In this document: in pieces, positions 46,977-60,835 of the stretch
Layout of the letters: every line of letters starts with the position of its first letter
How positions within the stretch are numbered: position 1 is the stretch's first letter
Notes under the pieces: generated by a model
Database searches by the model: none
Told to the model about the DNA's origin: nothing
The model's input: the letters and a program-made list of their open reading frames with translations, nothing else
Assembly (NCBI GenBank): GCA_036245805.1
Contig: BTRK01000005.1
Span: 18,328,984-18,392,983 of the forward strand
Source of the DNA: Pristionchus mayeri
Taxonomy: Eukaryota; Nematoda; Chromadorea; Rhabditida; Neodiplogasteridae
Length of the DNA stretch: 64,000 nucleotides
Reading direction: 5' to 3'
Translations under genes and position numbers: made by a program

Positions 46977-48253
46977 GATGGAGGGGCGATCTGAGAGGGG
47001 ATGAATGGGAAAGAATGAACGCGTAGTGACCAGTCCCCCCCCCCCCTCTCTCTCCCTCCCTCTCTTCTTACCTTGCCCTCCCCCTCCCCAAACATGCAAT
47101 GACCTTGCTACTTCTATTATGCGATCCCGGCCTCTTCCTCTCTCGTGGCTAAGGTCTCCCTCTTTTATCCAAGGACTGTCCCCTTGAGTGAAAGGCTGTA
47201 CTCTTACTGTTGGGAAAGCGAGCGCATTTGATTCACTGCGGTAACGTTTTGCACACTGAATTTACCTAATCGAACATTTCGAAAATACGTAGACGAATGG
47301 AGATAAGTAACGAACAATAGGGAGGTGTAAGCGAATTGAGGGGAAACGGTGTGCTTGTCTCCTCGGCCTACTTGTATGGGTGTTCTTATTATCTCTTCCC
47401 AGCTGTCGGTTCCACGGAGAATGAGAGATGACTGACAGCTGAATGAGAGGAAGAAAAAGACAACTCTCGAATTGCACTGTTGCTCGCTTCTTCTGAGATA
47501 CGAGCGGTCTGGTTGAGGACACATCGTTCGAGCAATTTAGCCAGTTATTTATCATGAAAATTCGCAGTCCGAGAGATGGCAAAGAAATTAACCGATTTTC
47601 TTCCTCTTACGATTGATTACAATTCGATTTTCGTTGTGCATAATCTCGACCATTCCACTCATTTCCGAGTGACCTCCAGAATGGCAGCAAGAAGGGAATT
47701 GAAATGAGCAGCGAATGACAGAAATCTCTTTATTCTTTCTAACGAAAATAGAGGTCATTGGTATGGGGGACAACACTGAACGAACGAGAGGGAAGGGATG
47801 TCAGGATGCGAATCTCTCTTTTCTTCTCGCCTGTGAAATGAAGAGTCACACTCACTTTAACATTCAAAAGTTGTAAGGACACTTAGCCAACAAATATAAC
47901 CGATATCAGCAGTTTCTTGGAAGCACGGGGAAGAGGGGGTACGATGGGAGAAGGGAGATGTTCACCAGAGAGAGAGAATAATGCGAGTCGAGAGAGGGGA
48001 ATAATGTCTGTGATCTATGAGTGGAGTAACCCGTCCAAAGTAAGAGAAGAGGAACTAATAAGGAGGAAACAGATAACTGAGGGAGAAGAGACTAGTGGAT
48101 TCTCTATAGTTAGTGTGAAGAATCTATGGAAGTCGCTCAAAAGCTCTCTGGAGCGGAAGTGAGATTGGTGAGAGCTGTGTCCGATTGCTGAAAGGAGAAA
48201 TCACGTTCAGAGAATTTTCGAATATTCAAATGTATTTAAAATTAATTAAATAT
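46977..48253. other. Intergenic region between FKBP and FLVCR-like genes
   Basis: It contains a 12-base C tract at 47035-47046 followed by a CT-rich run. No frame here has splice or domain support. It should hold the FKBP promoter (right of 46976) and the 3' end of the transporter. Confidence 0.4.
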
Positions 48254-51200
48254 TTAAATTCTGACCGGTACAACAGCGTGTTGTCTGTGCGCGTGCTGCC
48301 GCTTGAGATCTTCACGAATGAGGGCTGGAAAGAGCAAAGATCAATTAGTCATTGCTTTACGTCACTTCCGGGCGACCTTAGATCGGATAAAGCACTGTTT
48401 CTGATGAAATCAAAGACAAATAGGAGAAAGATAATGCGGAAGGAAGAGTTTACCCACCGGTGAGTAGAGTCCCCACTAGCAGCACCACGGAGAGCGTGAT
48501 ATTGCAAAGGAAAGGGTCGACTTCGGTTCCTTCGGCAGCTGTGCCATCTTCATTGGTACCAACCGAGGGGGCGAGCAACTCGCCTGCTCCGCTGGTGAGA
48601 ACTATACCGAAAACCTGAAGAAATGAGATGAAGGGACGAAAAATGCAAATCTTCTTCTCGATTTTGCATTTTGTTTTCGAGTGTGAGAAATGAATTGTAA
48701 AAAACATTCTTGAACTTGTCATTACACTCAATAATGGGGAAAATTGCAGCATTAGCAGCAACCCTCACCTGTGCAGCAGCATTGAGCAGTCCTGCGACCG
48801 TTCCTTCTGCTGCAGGGAAAGTGATCTCAGCTGCGAATTCAAAACCGATTGGCAAGTAGCCAGTCATGAAGAAACTGAAAGGAATTTATTATTATCGACG
48901 TTTGAATGTTATCGCATGCAGCCAAAATCAATGACATTCGAATTCGCTCATTCAATTCTGTCAATCGTAAAACTAGGCTGGCAAAAATGTCAGAAATCAA
49001 TCGATCAAGTGGTTAACTTTTAGTTTTTAGTGCATATTAATTTTTGGATTATTGGTGTCTTTTGTTCCTCCTCACCCCATGGCGATTCCATTGGCGTATA
49101 CGATCCAGAGTGCCTTGAGGGGCAGAGTGAAAGTGAGACAAGCCATGCCAAAGCACGAGAAGAGATACACCATCAGAGTTGTCAGTCTGCAAGAGAAGAT
49201 CTCTCATCTCCTTAGTTTGACCCATTCTGCTTGTCATTCCTAATTAGATTCTACGGCAACCATTCCGTCATTAGTAGATAATTTTGTTTGTTACTCATTT
49301 TATGGACTGAAAATGGATGTGCTCCTTACTTGAACTTCTTGAATCGATCAAGGATGAATCCTCCCACTACGGATCCGCCCATTCCAGCCACGACGATGAG
49401 CAGACCGAGAGTACCGATCTGCACGTGATCTTTGATCTCTGGTTTTTTTCTCGATCTAGATAATTTCAGGTCAGATTTGTTCAATTAAGTATTAGAAGGA
49501 ATGTAGCACCGAAGTGCATTGACTTGATATCCTATTTTCTTGACTGTTCAACAGGATATTGTTGAATTCCGATCAAACTCTGATTAGATGTTTCGAAGAA
49601 TGTTCGCTCTATCATACTTCTGAGGTCGCTTCAGGGAAGAATGGTTTTGTGATCTGCGTGAGGAGCGTCGAAACAGCGTAGAAAACACCCGTGTTCAGGC
49701 CTGAAATGCAACTTCACTCAGTCTCTGTTCTATTTGATAGCTGTTTTAGAGGCAATTTAACCGGTCTTATTACCCTACTTCACGATCGTTTCATCAGGGA
49801 GAGGTGTGAAAACGGGCGTAAGACGAGTTAAATCTCTCCAATTTGCACGATGTCTCTACTCACAAGAGTACGGGCAAAGATTGGAGGAACAGTCGTTACT
49901 CGAAACTACTCTCCCCTCTATGAGAGAGTGTTAAAATGAGGGACTCGTTTTAATCCTTGAATTAGAGTAGTAAACAAAGTTACCGTAGGTGACGAACAGC
50001 AGAAGGAAGTTCCTGTCCGTCATCAGACCCTTCAGCGTCGCGCCGTGACCCTGCAAACGAATTTATTGATTCGTATCACGACAATATCTATTGGAGCGAA
50101 TACAGTAACTCGTTGGTCATTTGGTTCTGCCTTCCTGGTTCACTGCCCACCCTGACTTACCTGCTGCTCCTCTTCACCAGCAGCAGCCTGCGCTGCAGAG
50201 GGAGGAAGGGGAGGCTTGTCGGAGAAGACTGAAGAGCGAAGGATTGTTCAGTATCCGTAAAATTTTCGCAGTGTCGGGTGTGGTCCCAGGTTCATCTTGC
50301 TTTGTACGGGAAAGATTCCGATAAAGCTCCCAAAGCGGAACTGAACAACATCCAGATAGAAACTCACAGCAGATGATCAGGACGAAAATGAGTGAGTTGA
50401 GTACAGCTGAGACGAGGAAGAGATGGTTGAGCTGAGTGGAGACATCCGCCTGAGAGAGATTAGTGAGTAGTAATCTGTGATTCGTGCAGGAAAACGGTTT
50501 TCTGTGCTTTTCAGTGAGTGAAGTGATGGTACGAGTGGGATATCGTTTTTCACAACCCACGTTTTTGAACCGCGAGATAAAGGGAATTAAATCCCTTGTC
50601 CTTTGTAACAAGGTTTTGTTCTCTCGGTCCCTGAGATGTGAAAAACTATTTCTTATTCGTACCATACCGATCTGAAAAAAAGAAAAGACGAAAGAACAAG
50701 TATTTTTCTGACCACAGTTCCTCCGTAGACGAGCAGCGTTGGCAGCAGGAATCCCACTGCGATGCCCAGCTGGAATATAAATTAATTAATTATATATTTA
50801 ATTAATTACTTAATTGCACCTTTATTGCACCCCATCTGGACACGTTTCTTTTGCGCATCTCTTCCCTCGATGTAACCTGATATCCGTCACTCGAATGAAT
50901 GGCATTGCAAACAGAGATTGGCGACACTTGTAGAGAGAGTGAGAATCTTCCCTACGTGAGTTCTCCCTTGCGTCCAACTTCTGACGCTTTCGAAAGGTGG
51001 AAGATCAGTAACACTTCGAGCCTCTTGTAGAGACGAGACACTTTCTTACAGCGAAATCCGATCTCTCACCAACCACTTGAACTTTAGAAAGTAAAATGGT
51101 GTTTCGTCTAGACAAATGACAAAATGTTCGGCGAGTTTCATAAGAAATTCAACGAGCTGGGTTTCGGAATTATATCGATAGATATGTGCTATGTTTCGAA

Positions 51201-54107
51201 AGAACCAAAAAAAGGTTGATCTCACCTGATTCCCGAACACTCCTGCAGCGCAGGCTGTGGAGACTTCATCGGAACCGAACCAGACTGCGGCTAGTTTGGG
51301 AGGAATGCCAAGAGTGAACATCTGGAGAAAGAAAGAGAATTACACCTGTGAGAAATAAAGGAATATCTTCGAGATTCGAATAGGTATTTGTCGTTTACTA
51401 TTAGAATCACAAAAGTTGCAGAATCTAATCGTTTTCTCGGGATCGGAGCTAGGTTGTTAGCATTCGTAATTTCACCGAAGTGGATAGGTATTGAACGACT
51501 ACAAACCTGACTGGCTCCGACTATTGTCTGGCCGATGAATGTGATCCAGAATGCATCGGGAGTCGTCGAGAGGATCTTCACCCACGCTCCGATGCAATTC
51601 CCAGCTGCACCCAGGAGAAGAGACCAACGGAGACCGAATCGGTCCAAGAACCAACTGAAAAAGGGAAATTTATGAGATGTAACGAAAGGAATACGGCCTA
51701 AATGATAGTGCATGCATAGTTTAGTAGCCAACACTAGAGGCGAATTTAAACGGAATACAGTTTTCTCAAGAATTTCCCATTTTCTATAGCTGACTCAATG
51801 CAGCATTCTGCAGAAGATTACTGATGTCCTCCTTGCATCACTTGTCTGTGGACACCATCAATTTCTGCGCAGATCGTCACTGTGTTCTCTAGAGCTCATA
51901 ATCAGTTCATAGATTGGTCGTCATCAGCTATCTCTTCTCTCTCCTCCACTCTTCGATACTTCTCTCTCTTCTCCCCTCTTATTGCCAAACAAACTAATCA
52001 GCGCTTTTTCCCTCGTTCTCCAATAGTTCTCAGAGCCAATGGGAAGAGGTAACTAATAAGCCGAAAATGACGGAATAAAATATGTTGCCGGCTTGCGTAA
52101 GAAAAAAAACGTTAGAGATAGGGAGCATGGATGGTCTAGATGAAAAGAAGTCTTCTCTTCGCTTACGCTCTTTCTCAGAATTACATGAGAGGTGAAAAGA
52201 GATATGAGTACAAGCAAAAATTGAAAGGATACCTGGCTGGTACGAAGAAAAGAATGTAGGTGAGCATGTAGATCATACTGGTCCAGTCGACGGACGAAGC
52301 CTCCACCTGGGAAGGCAGCATTGCAAGATTTAGTCGTTCTCAGTGATGAAAGTGTATAATTTGAACACTGAGGTACCTCTAACAAGTGGATCTTGTAAGT
52401 GGGTCATGATGATCATAATAATTCTTAAAGTGAGATACCTTGTAAAAATTCATGACGTGATCGACGATGATCGTGTATTGTGCTGAAATTTTGAATTAGC
52501 TCTCAGACAGGTCATTCCCACTCGAAAAATTCCCTCATCTTTCTATTTGATCATGTTCCTCATTCTCTCAATTCCCTTCATACTACGTCACTGCTTTGCA
52601 AGATATCTCGCACGGGTTTCGTGTTGAGTGGCACCGTTCGGAATCTCTTCCTTCCCTTGGCTATCCTAACTGTATCTCAGCCAAACAGACAAGATTACGG
52701 TAATTAGCGCGACGGGGTGGCAGTGACAACTGCTCACGCTACCCGGAAATGGCCCTATTGGATAAGGTACATCCCGACAACATAAAGTGACTATCGAAAT
52801 GTTCTCGACACCTGAGAACGAAGCTAACATTGCATCTTTTTTGGCGAAAGTTGCTAGTGATTAGAAAGAGGAAAGATGATGGAATAGGAAAAAATAAATG
52901 AAGGAAGAGTAACTGACTCCACTGCATTCCATTTGACCCTGAGAGGAGGATGAACATGAGGAGCATCGCCCATCGACGAGCGAAGACTCGATGACTGCAA
53001 GGGGGAGAAGATCAGGAGGAGGAATTGTGAGGGATAGCCAATACTACTGTAGCATACTGCCCCACTGGGGGCTACTCTATTGACTGGACATGGAATATTT
53101 TCCAGTTGTTTCATTAGTGGGGTAATATTCAAAAGTCTAGCCTTTTGAGTTAAAAATGTCGAATCAGGAGCTCGCCGATTGGGCAACAGATTCATTATCG
53201 AATAATCAGTTTGAGTGATGAACCCACGTGAGTTCATCAGTTTCGTCTCCGGCGAGGGGGAGATGGTGGCCGTTGACCTTGCCGCTCTCTGCTGAGCCCA
53301 TCCGAGAGACTGCAAAGGGATGGGATGAGTGGATTGCGAATGACTGAAGACAGGAGCTATAACTGATATTGAGAACACGAGTGATGGAGCTATGATTGAA
53401 TATCTATGATTGAATAGTGCTTTCGAATAGTTTCAGGAATAAGTAGTTAAATGCATACACAAGAATTCATCCGTTGTATTAGCATTTAATAATGTAAACA
53501 GAATAGCTTAGTGAGAAAAAAACACAAATTGATAGTGCGCAAACTAGAGTGGATGGTGGCTCTCAGAATTTAGTGCATTCGCTATCAAAGCACGCTATCA
53601 AACAGAAGAAAAGAATGATTACAAAATAAAAGTGAACCCTGGAATGAAGTGGAATCTAGTGGTCAAGGATTCGGGAATGGAACGGAAACGGAAGAGAGAT
53701 GGAAGAAGGAGTGAAATGGGAGAATGAAGCAGTAGCGATTGGCGCCCCCTGCCATAACACAAATAGAGAGAAGGAGAGGAGAATCTCCTCGACGATGAGA
53801 GCATCTGGAGCCTCCCTTGTAGTTGTCGAGGAGAGAAGAAGGAGTGATCAGAGGGGGCGGAGCTAGACCCCGACTGAGGGTCGTAAGGAGAATATGAGAC
53901 TGGACATAGGGATCAGTAGAAATCGAGGAAAACCGATGCGGAAAAGAGGAAATGGTAAATGATGAAGTGCGTAAGTAGTAGATCAGATAAGGGAGATGGT
54001 ATCGGGAGCGAATCTCTGTCAGGGAAATCTCACCTCCTGTTCCTTCTTTGTCCGTGATCTCTCGATTTCGCGCCTCCGACTGATTTCCTTCGGGACGCCG
54101 TCTTTCC
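48254..54107 (-). CDS. FLVCR-like (SLC49) major facilitator transporter
   Basis: The exons found run from about 54107 ([20 protein letters not shown]) and 53310 ([20 protein letters not shown]) to the TAA at 48254-48256. TM1 starts with [20 protein letters not shown], the RRW.ML pattern of SLC49. Then [82 protein letters not shown], a hydrophilic loop with [58 protein letters not shown] and [15 protein letters not shown], closing with [10 protein letters not shown]. This is the 12-TM layout of FLVCR/DIRC2 proteins; known members export heme or move choline, but which applies is unknown. The first exon and start codon were not fixed with certainty. Confidence 0.8.
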
Positions 54108-57100
54108 TGCAATGGAAGATGAGATGATGGGAGAATTTCGACTCTTCCCATTTGAGAATTTCAATATTCTACGGAAGAAACGCGGAAGTGATCCGTTTCT
54201 GAAATGAACACGATCTGAATGAAATGCTTCCAATTCTCTCAATTCCGCGTGCCCTCTCGATTTATAAGATCGGCTAGACAGAAGGGGGAGATTAACTATT
54301 TATTTTCTATGATGTAATATTGAAATGCAGCTGATGAAGTGAAATATTGATCAGAGAGCACGTGAAATCATTTGCTCTCGTAGATCGGATCGGGTAAACG
54401 GTAGGCGGATTGATGGAGAAAAGGATGAACGCGAGGAATATAAATCATCTGAATGCAAAGTGAGAAATGATCGATCGATGGATGGAACGGAGCCATAATT
54501 GAGGAGGAGGAGAAGAGAGCGAAAAGAAGAAGGATAGAGTGCGAAATAGGAAGAGAATCACGCTTGATCTATCGGGTGAGGTCTAGTGGGACTGACAAGT
54601 ATCCGTGGACGGTGGAAACAGAGAGGGGGAAGGGCCGACCGGGCAGGGATCGGGAATGGATAATATCCCCAATTCTAGACTGAGTGGAGCTACTTTACCC
54701 AAGGGCAAAGTTCACAATGTTCACTAGCCCAATCAGTAAAATTATGTAATGTATTATTGCAAATTCACAAAAATAGGAGAGTCCCCATGAAAAATTGGCT
54801 TATCAAATGCGAAATGAAATGCACGAACCATTATGAGACGTACTTTTCCAATCATTGTGAAGAAGAACGAACTTCCACCCGTCGATGGAAGTGAGATAGG
54901 GGATGAATGGGGAATGATTCGAAACTATTCAAATATGCATTCAAATTGAATTGTGTCGTAGAGTGTGAAAAGTTAGTCATTCCGTTTCGACAACATTAGT
55001 GAGAAAAATAGTGTCACGGAACTCGTGTAAAAAAGCAAGAACCGAAAAAATGTGGGTCACGGATTTCTAAGAAATCAATAATACAGACAAAAGTAAAGGC
55101 AAAGAAAACGGAAGCGAGAAACACTCCGAAAGATGTTTCTCGATTTCATGCATTTTTACAGATGATTCGTGATATAAGAGGTAATGAGATAGAGGAACGT
55201 GGAAGTATAGCTTATTTCTGAGCGGTTGATCCACCAAAATTAAAACCTCGTTCAACAGTAGCGAAATGGATGATCTAACTGAGAAAGGCGAATCATTAAG
55301 ATCGTTACCTCTTCATTCATTCTCCATGCCGCATCTATTGAGGGTGAGTGTGGCGGAGAATTATGCGGAACAATAACTGTCAGGTAGATAGTAATCAGTG
55401 TTATGCTACCTCGTCTCTCTCTTCCGAATCGCCTTTCGAGGACACTCCTACCTCTTTTGGTGCCGACACTTCGCACTCACTTGTCAGAGGACAATTTATC
55501 GACTTTATCGTTTCCTTTTATTATCAGGAACTCCGAAACAGTATCAAAAACTATCATTCTTTGATGATGCCCAACGAGACCATGATCATACCTGGTCAAT
55601 CTACTCTAACTATTAACGGATCGAGTGCTTTCTACATAATTCTGGGTGCTTTCTACGGTAGACTGGATGAGGAAGTGGTCCTCTGCATGGGGCACGCTAT
55701 CAGAAATGGAATACGATTTACGCGAGGGCAAAACGAGAACCAAGAGTGGAGATATCACTTTGCAAATGATTTTTCTTCCACTAAAACAACTATCTATTGC
55801 AGGAAAAATTCAAGGTTGTTGTGAAATTGCTAGAAATAGCGTAAACAGTAAGCAGGATGTTTTCGAGAAACACGAAAGGTGTTGGCAACATTGCTTTCCC
55901 AGCGGGAGCCTACTAAAACCACCCCCGAGACGGATAAAATACGCATTGTGGTCAAAGAAAGTATGAGAGAAGGGATTGAGCTGGGGGAATACTTTAGTGC
56001 TCAGATGACGTATTTCAGTTATGAGTAATCGAAACGCCATGAATGGAATTAAGTGCGAGCGTTGATTGGAAGTGTTTTTTGCGACTCTTCGCTTGTCATC
56101 TTTCCACGAGAACGATTTGTCACTGCGAGATTAGAAAGGAGAGACCGAAGGAAGTCGAGAGGGAAGATTCACATGTGGTCACGACAAGAATGTGAGGTAT
56201 TACGCAGTACTTACTCATCAAAGAGGAACGAGTGGGTTTAAATTAGCCGGAAGAGAAGGCTGACAGGGGAGGTGGCAGGGTTTCAGAGCTCTTTGATCAG
56301 GAAAGAACGCCTTTTACGACTGTGCAATCGAAAGCTGCAGGAAGTGGCGAGAAGAAAGCGTTTCGGTTCAGAGAAGCTGAGGTTGATCGGGAGGAAGGAA
56401 GCACTGCCAGAGAAAGTGCTTGTGATATGCATGAGATGACTAAAGAAATGCCGAAAAGAGAGCAATAATGGTGTAGATTCATGCAGCAACTTCTTAGAAA
56501 AATCCGCCAACATGGAATTGCTAATGGGGTGAAGGCGTAAGAGGAAGATCTTTGACGAGGGAAGAGACCGAACGGAGAATTTATGAGTGGGGGGGGGAGA
56601 AGGACTGGAGGTGCTCGTGCTCCCGAGATGAACGAGATTGCAGTAGTTATGACATTCGGAGAGATCCTCACTTTTATAGTCGCGAGTCCGGAAATAACGC
56701 GAAATCTTCGGAAGGAATCAAACACTGGCGAGTTCTAAAGAGACAAAGGAAGTTCCGGAGATCAACGAACTGCGATTAAAGTCATTTCGCGATTTGAAAC
56801 GGCCAGAGATGAGAGGTAAATACGCAGTTCAATAGACCTCACGTACATTTCTGCAACTCTTTCCTAGTAAACTTCCGGAGTTCAGAGCTCAACGGGCTGA
56901 TCTCCGCAAAGTGACCAACTACACTGAGAAACTTCGCCCCTGATGACCTGTCACTTTGAGAGGAAAGAGAAGGAACACGACTGCAATTATTGTGTTGTGA
57001 CAAGGAAGGAGGAAGATGAGAGGTTGTTGAGAGAACAGCAGAAGAGGAGAAACGAGGGATTTGGAATACTCATTCATGTTTCACACTGTTTTAATTATTT

Positions 57101-58438
57101 TGTCGAGGCTGTTCCCATAGTACACTTGTCACGACATTATTATTATGCATGAGAATGGAAGAAGTAAAATCCGGAAAAGAATGATGATGAAAGTGCATCA
57201 ACATCAGAATAGATCGTCAACACAATGCAACGCGGTCGAATAGCTTCACTCGTGTCCAATGAGATTCAATAAATCTGGATTAGAAGCGCGAAAAAGACGT
57301 GATCTCATCCCTCCTCCCCTCCCTCTCCTTCTCCCTCTCCCTCCCTCTCCTAACTCCCTTTCCTATCACAACGAAAGTAATGAGGAGAGGTTGATGAATG
57401 ATCGAAGGAATCGAAGAGGGAGGAGAGGGACGACCGGTCGTCCAGAAGTTGTGCCAAAGTTGTTTAGTTGAACATCCCTCATCATTCTTCTTTGGTTCCG
57501 GGTTACTTCATCTTTAGAGATAATTATCGACGTTCGGAAATTCGGAAACGGATCAGAAGTGAATCACGGCGTAGGATGGAATCTACGTGAGGAATGGAAT
57601 TTGTTATCGTTGAATGATTCTCCAATTCGATCACCGTGAAGAATAGACGCCTTTAAACCGCGAAGTGATAGTTGCGATTAAAAGTGTACGAGGTGTGAGA
57701 AGCAAAGAGGCAGAAGATAGACAACTGACTAATTGGAGGGGATGATATCAGAAGAGAAGAGGAGAGGAGGAGATAGGGACTGCCATCGAACGCCCTCAGA
57801 AATTATCAATTATATTTATTCTTGGTTATCTGTATAAATTTCCATCCTACAAGCTGTTTTTATGATCCATGATTATATATACAATGGAAAGAGAAACGAT
57901 ACCCTTCGTCATAAACTAATGAAGTTGAACTTTCTTTGACAGTCATTATGAACTTTTCGGAAGTCTATGAAAAAGTGCATCCTTGGATTTCCTCCCCGAG
58001 AGTTCAGAAAGTGGAGATCTAAAGGTGCAGATTGAGTGATGAATTGGAGTGGGAGAAGGAAGGATGGATGATAAGGGAGACTCGTGATGGGAGAAGAGAA
58101 GAGAAGGAATAATTGGAGAGATCAATGGATGAGATACTCAACGAGTGTGAAGTCCGACCTCTTCCCTCACGATTAATGGGAGAGAAGTCGAACGAAGGCA
58201 TGAAAGAAGAACCATTAGTTTCGACAAACAATTCTCAATTGTCAGTCTAGAACAGTTGAATTCCTTTCTCTAAACACGGATAATGAAGCAGAGAGTGCAA
58301 CTTTGATAGGAAAGAGTATGCTGCAGGTGCTCCGGAACTCGTATGCAAATTGAAATAGAAGATGATAACAGGTTTTATTCGTTAGTTTCCCTCTGGTAGT
58401 CAATGAGAGGGATCGTTCAAGTCTTCTCCTCTCTCCAC
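54108..58438. other. Long non-coding stretch upstream of the FLVCR-like gene
   Basis: About 4.3 kb with only unsupported frames (the longest is 55348-55824, plus, with no recognised domain). It has a pyrimidine-rich run near 57307-57360 and a run of nine G near 56590. It probably contains the transporter's promoter or an unseen 5' exon. Confidence 0.35.
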
Positions 58439-60680
58439 TCAATTGACCTTCGGCTTCTTCGCGTTTGGATCAGGCTTGCTGTTCTCAACCTTTTTCTCCG
58501 CGTGGTCTTCCTCACTCTGCAAAGTATCGTTTTCATTATTTTTTAAATCAGTAATGTGTACCTGTCTCATCTGTTCCAGATCCGCCGCATCGTAGTAGAC
58601 TGCTGCAATTAATGTTTATTTATAAAAGTACACGAAATGTCATTCGTAGAAGGATTCCGATGCCTACCCGGGTAGAGTTTCTTCATGTCGATCTTCTCTG
58701 GGAAGGACTTGTCCAGCACGTCTTCCAGTGCAGTTCGACGAACCTTCCTAAAGATTACGATGATTACCCAGCTGTTGATTTGAAATCAGCCTCTGATTTC
58801 GGAATGGGTTATAAACCGCTTGATAAACAGATTCATTTCCACTTCAATCTCTACTGTAGAATGTGGAATTCATCTATAGTTTGTTAGTGGGAGGAAGGTT
58901 CCAGAATTTATTTTTTTCTCTAGAGCTTTATAATCGTTGAAAATGCTCAATCTACGATACCGCCCTCTGCAGAGATCGATAATCAGTTCTCGATTCCCCA
59001 CCCCTACCGTACTTCGTCCTGGCCACGCAGCACTGATGGAAAGTGAAGAGGGCGATGAAGAAGAGATGAGCGAGGACTGGAGAGTAGAAGAGAAACTCGT
59101 TCCAGTAGGTCCCCTTCACCAGCTCTGCAAGAGGATTACGGTAGGGATACTATATAATTACGGTAGAACGTGGTGCCTTTCAGAACTCTAATGATAAGCT
59201 TGCGAGAAGGATATTGTAGTGCATACTTTTCTCTATTCTACTTATTATCCTGCTGTAAAATTTCCTATCCCAGAAAATTTTTTTTCAGTATTTTTAGAAA
59301 AGCATGAACTGGGAATTTTAAACTATTTTTTACACATTTGCTTTAGAAATATTTCACAAACATTGAAATGGCCGTTCAAAGCGTTGTCCGATGTGCAAAC
59401 AAGAAGAGTGCACTGTCCTCCGAAAGAGCGCGAAACATCTTTCCCTTTCGTCCCTCACCCCCCCCCCCCTCTCATCCTAATTGGCTGCTATTCCTTCCTT
59501 CTGTTTCGTCGATCTCATCCCCCAGAATTCATGTGCCTTCTCTCTTCTTCTCGAGTCGTCCCTTCCCCGGCGCGTCTAGAGAGCGTGAGAGGATGGCCTT
59601 ATATAGAAGAGGGGAGAGAACGACGACGAGGTCCTTCCCTCGCTGCGATTCAGAAGACATGAATGGCAGTGGCGGAATGATCTTGCACCTCGGGGGATCA
59701 GAGCGTGGGTGTTCCCCACCCTCATTTAATTTCTGTTTTGCCGCTCTTTTTTATTCTTGTTTTGTAAATACAGTACCCTTAGGATCCTCTAGGTGCATTA
59801 CCGTACTCCTCATGACCTACGTTCGCAGTATTCTCCAGTGTACTGTTCGACGCACATGCAATGGAGACGATGGAAAGACGTAGAATTGTCAACAAGACAC
59901 GCACCGTACATGCATCTGCAGTGATCAAAGATCAGCTCGGGAGATCAAGTACAATATTCCACTAGGTTTGAATGGGAAACTGACGGATTGAGTGCGTTGC
60001 TGGCCATCATTTCGTCGCCTACTCCGCAATCTTGCACTACTGAACGAAGTAAGGGTTACGGTAGGCCTCTACGGTATCCTACAGTATAGTATTACTGTAG
60101 GATACGGTATGGCTCCCACCGATCTTGGTTCTGGACACGAATGCTTCTCGCTTCTCTCGAATGGCAAAGGAGGCGTTGATGTCGTGCTTGACTCCGGATG
60201 ATAAATGGGCGAGATTCACCAACTCGTGCTCTGCATGGAGAATTTTATCCTTCAAGATCGCGAAGAGGATACGACATCACCCCAGTTTATGGTGCTCAAT
60301 AGATGACACTACAGTTTCGTATAGTAACTACAGTTCAGGTCAATTAAGTGTGACAATGATGGCCATACTCGTGGACACCACAATCAGTCATGGATATCTT
60401 ATTAAGTGCCAATCTTAGTCCGATTGCCTAATGATGAGTCAATCTCGTACGTGGTTCCTCCTCCTCTCGTTCCACGTGGCACTCGACTACGGTATTGTTG
60501 TGCACCATCTGCACTCCGAACACGATGAGCGACTGGTGGGAGGTACTGTAGAAGCGCTGCGTGCTGCGAGGATACGATATGTCTTCTGGATCCCATCAAT
60601 AACTTGCCTCACAGCGCCTGGGACGGAGCGCGATATTTCTACCGTACCACTCCTCGTGAGACGACGCCAGTGCACCTGCA
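58439..60680 (-). CDS. Unidentified single-pass membrane protein (3' exons)
   Basis: Exons that join in phase on the minus strand: about 60230-60120 (HELVNLAHLSSGVKHDINAS, with FAIREKREAFVSRTK), 59130-59010 (ELVKGTYWNEFLFYSPVLAH, then LFFIALFTFHQCC), 58745-58668 (VRRTALEDVLDKSFPEKIDM), 58604-58562 (VYYDAADLEQMR) and a last exon with SEEDHAEKKVENSKPDPNAK, ending PKVN and TGA at 58439-58441. One clear transmembrane helix is followed by a long charged tail. An exon near 60540-60490 (SLIVFGVQMVHNNT) may belong upstream. I do not recognise the family, and the 5' end was not found. The LINE at 60.8 kb lies just upstream. Confidence 0.55.
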
Positions 60681-60835
60681 ATCGATTGATTTCTACAGTA
60701 ACCTTAAAAGAATTAGTGATAAATCACCATGAAAAGGATAAGGTTAATAATAATTTATCTACGCCCGAGGCGCGACGAAACAGTAAGGTACATGAGTGAT
60801 CAAATAGCAAGGAAATGGGAATTGACTCTCAGTAA

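Noticed and set aside
48254..54107. First thought to be a vesicular glutamate (SLC17) transporter
   Set aside because: The RRW.ML first helix and [16 protein letters not shown] motif fit SLC49/FLVCR rather than SLC17.
55348..55824. 158-codon plus-strand frame in the long non-coding stretch
   Set aside because: No recognisable domain, no signal peptide, no consistent splicing; left unannotated for lack of support.
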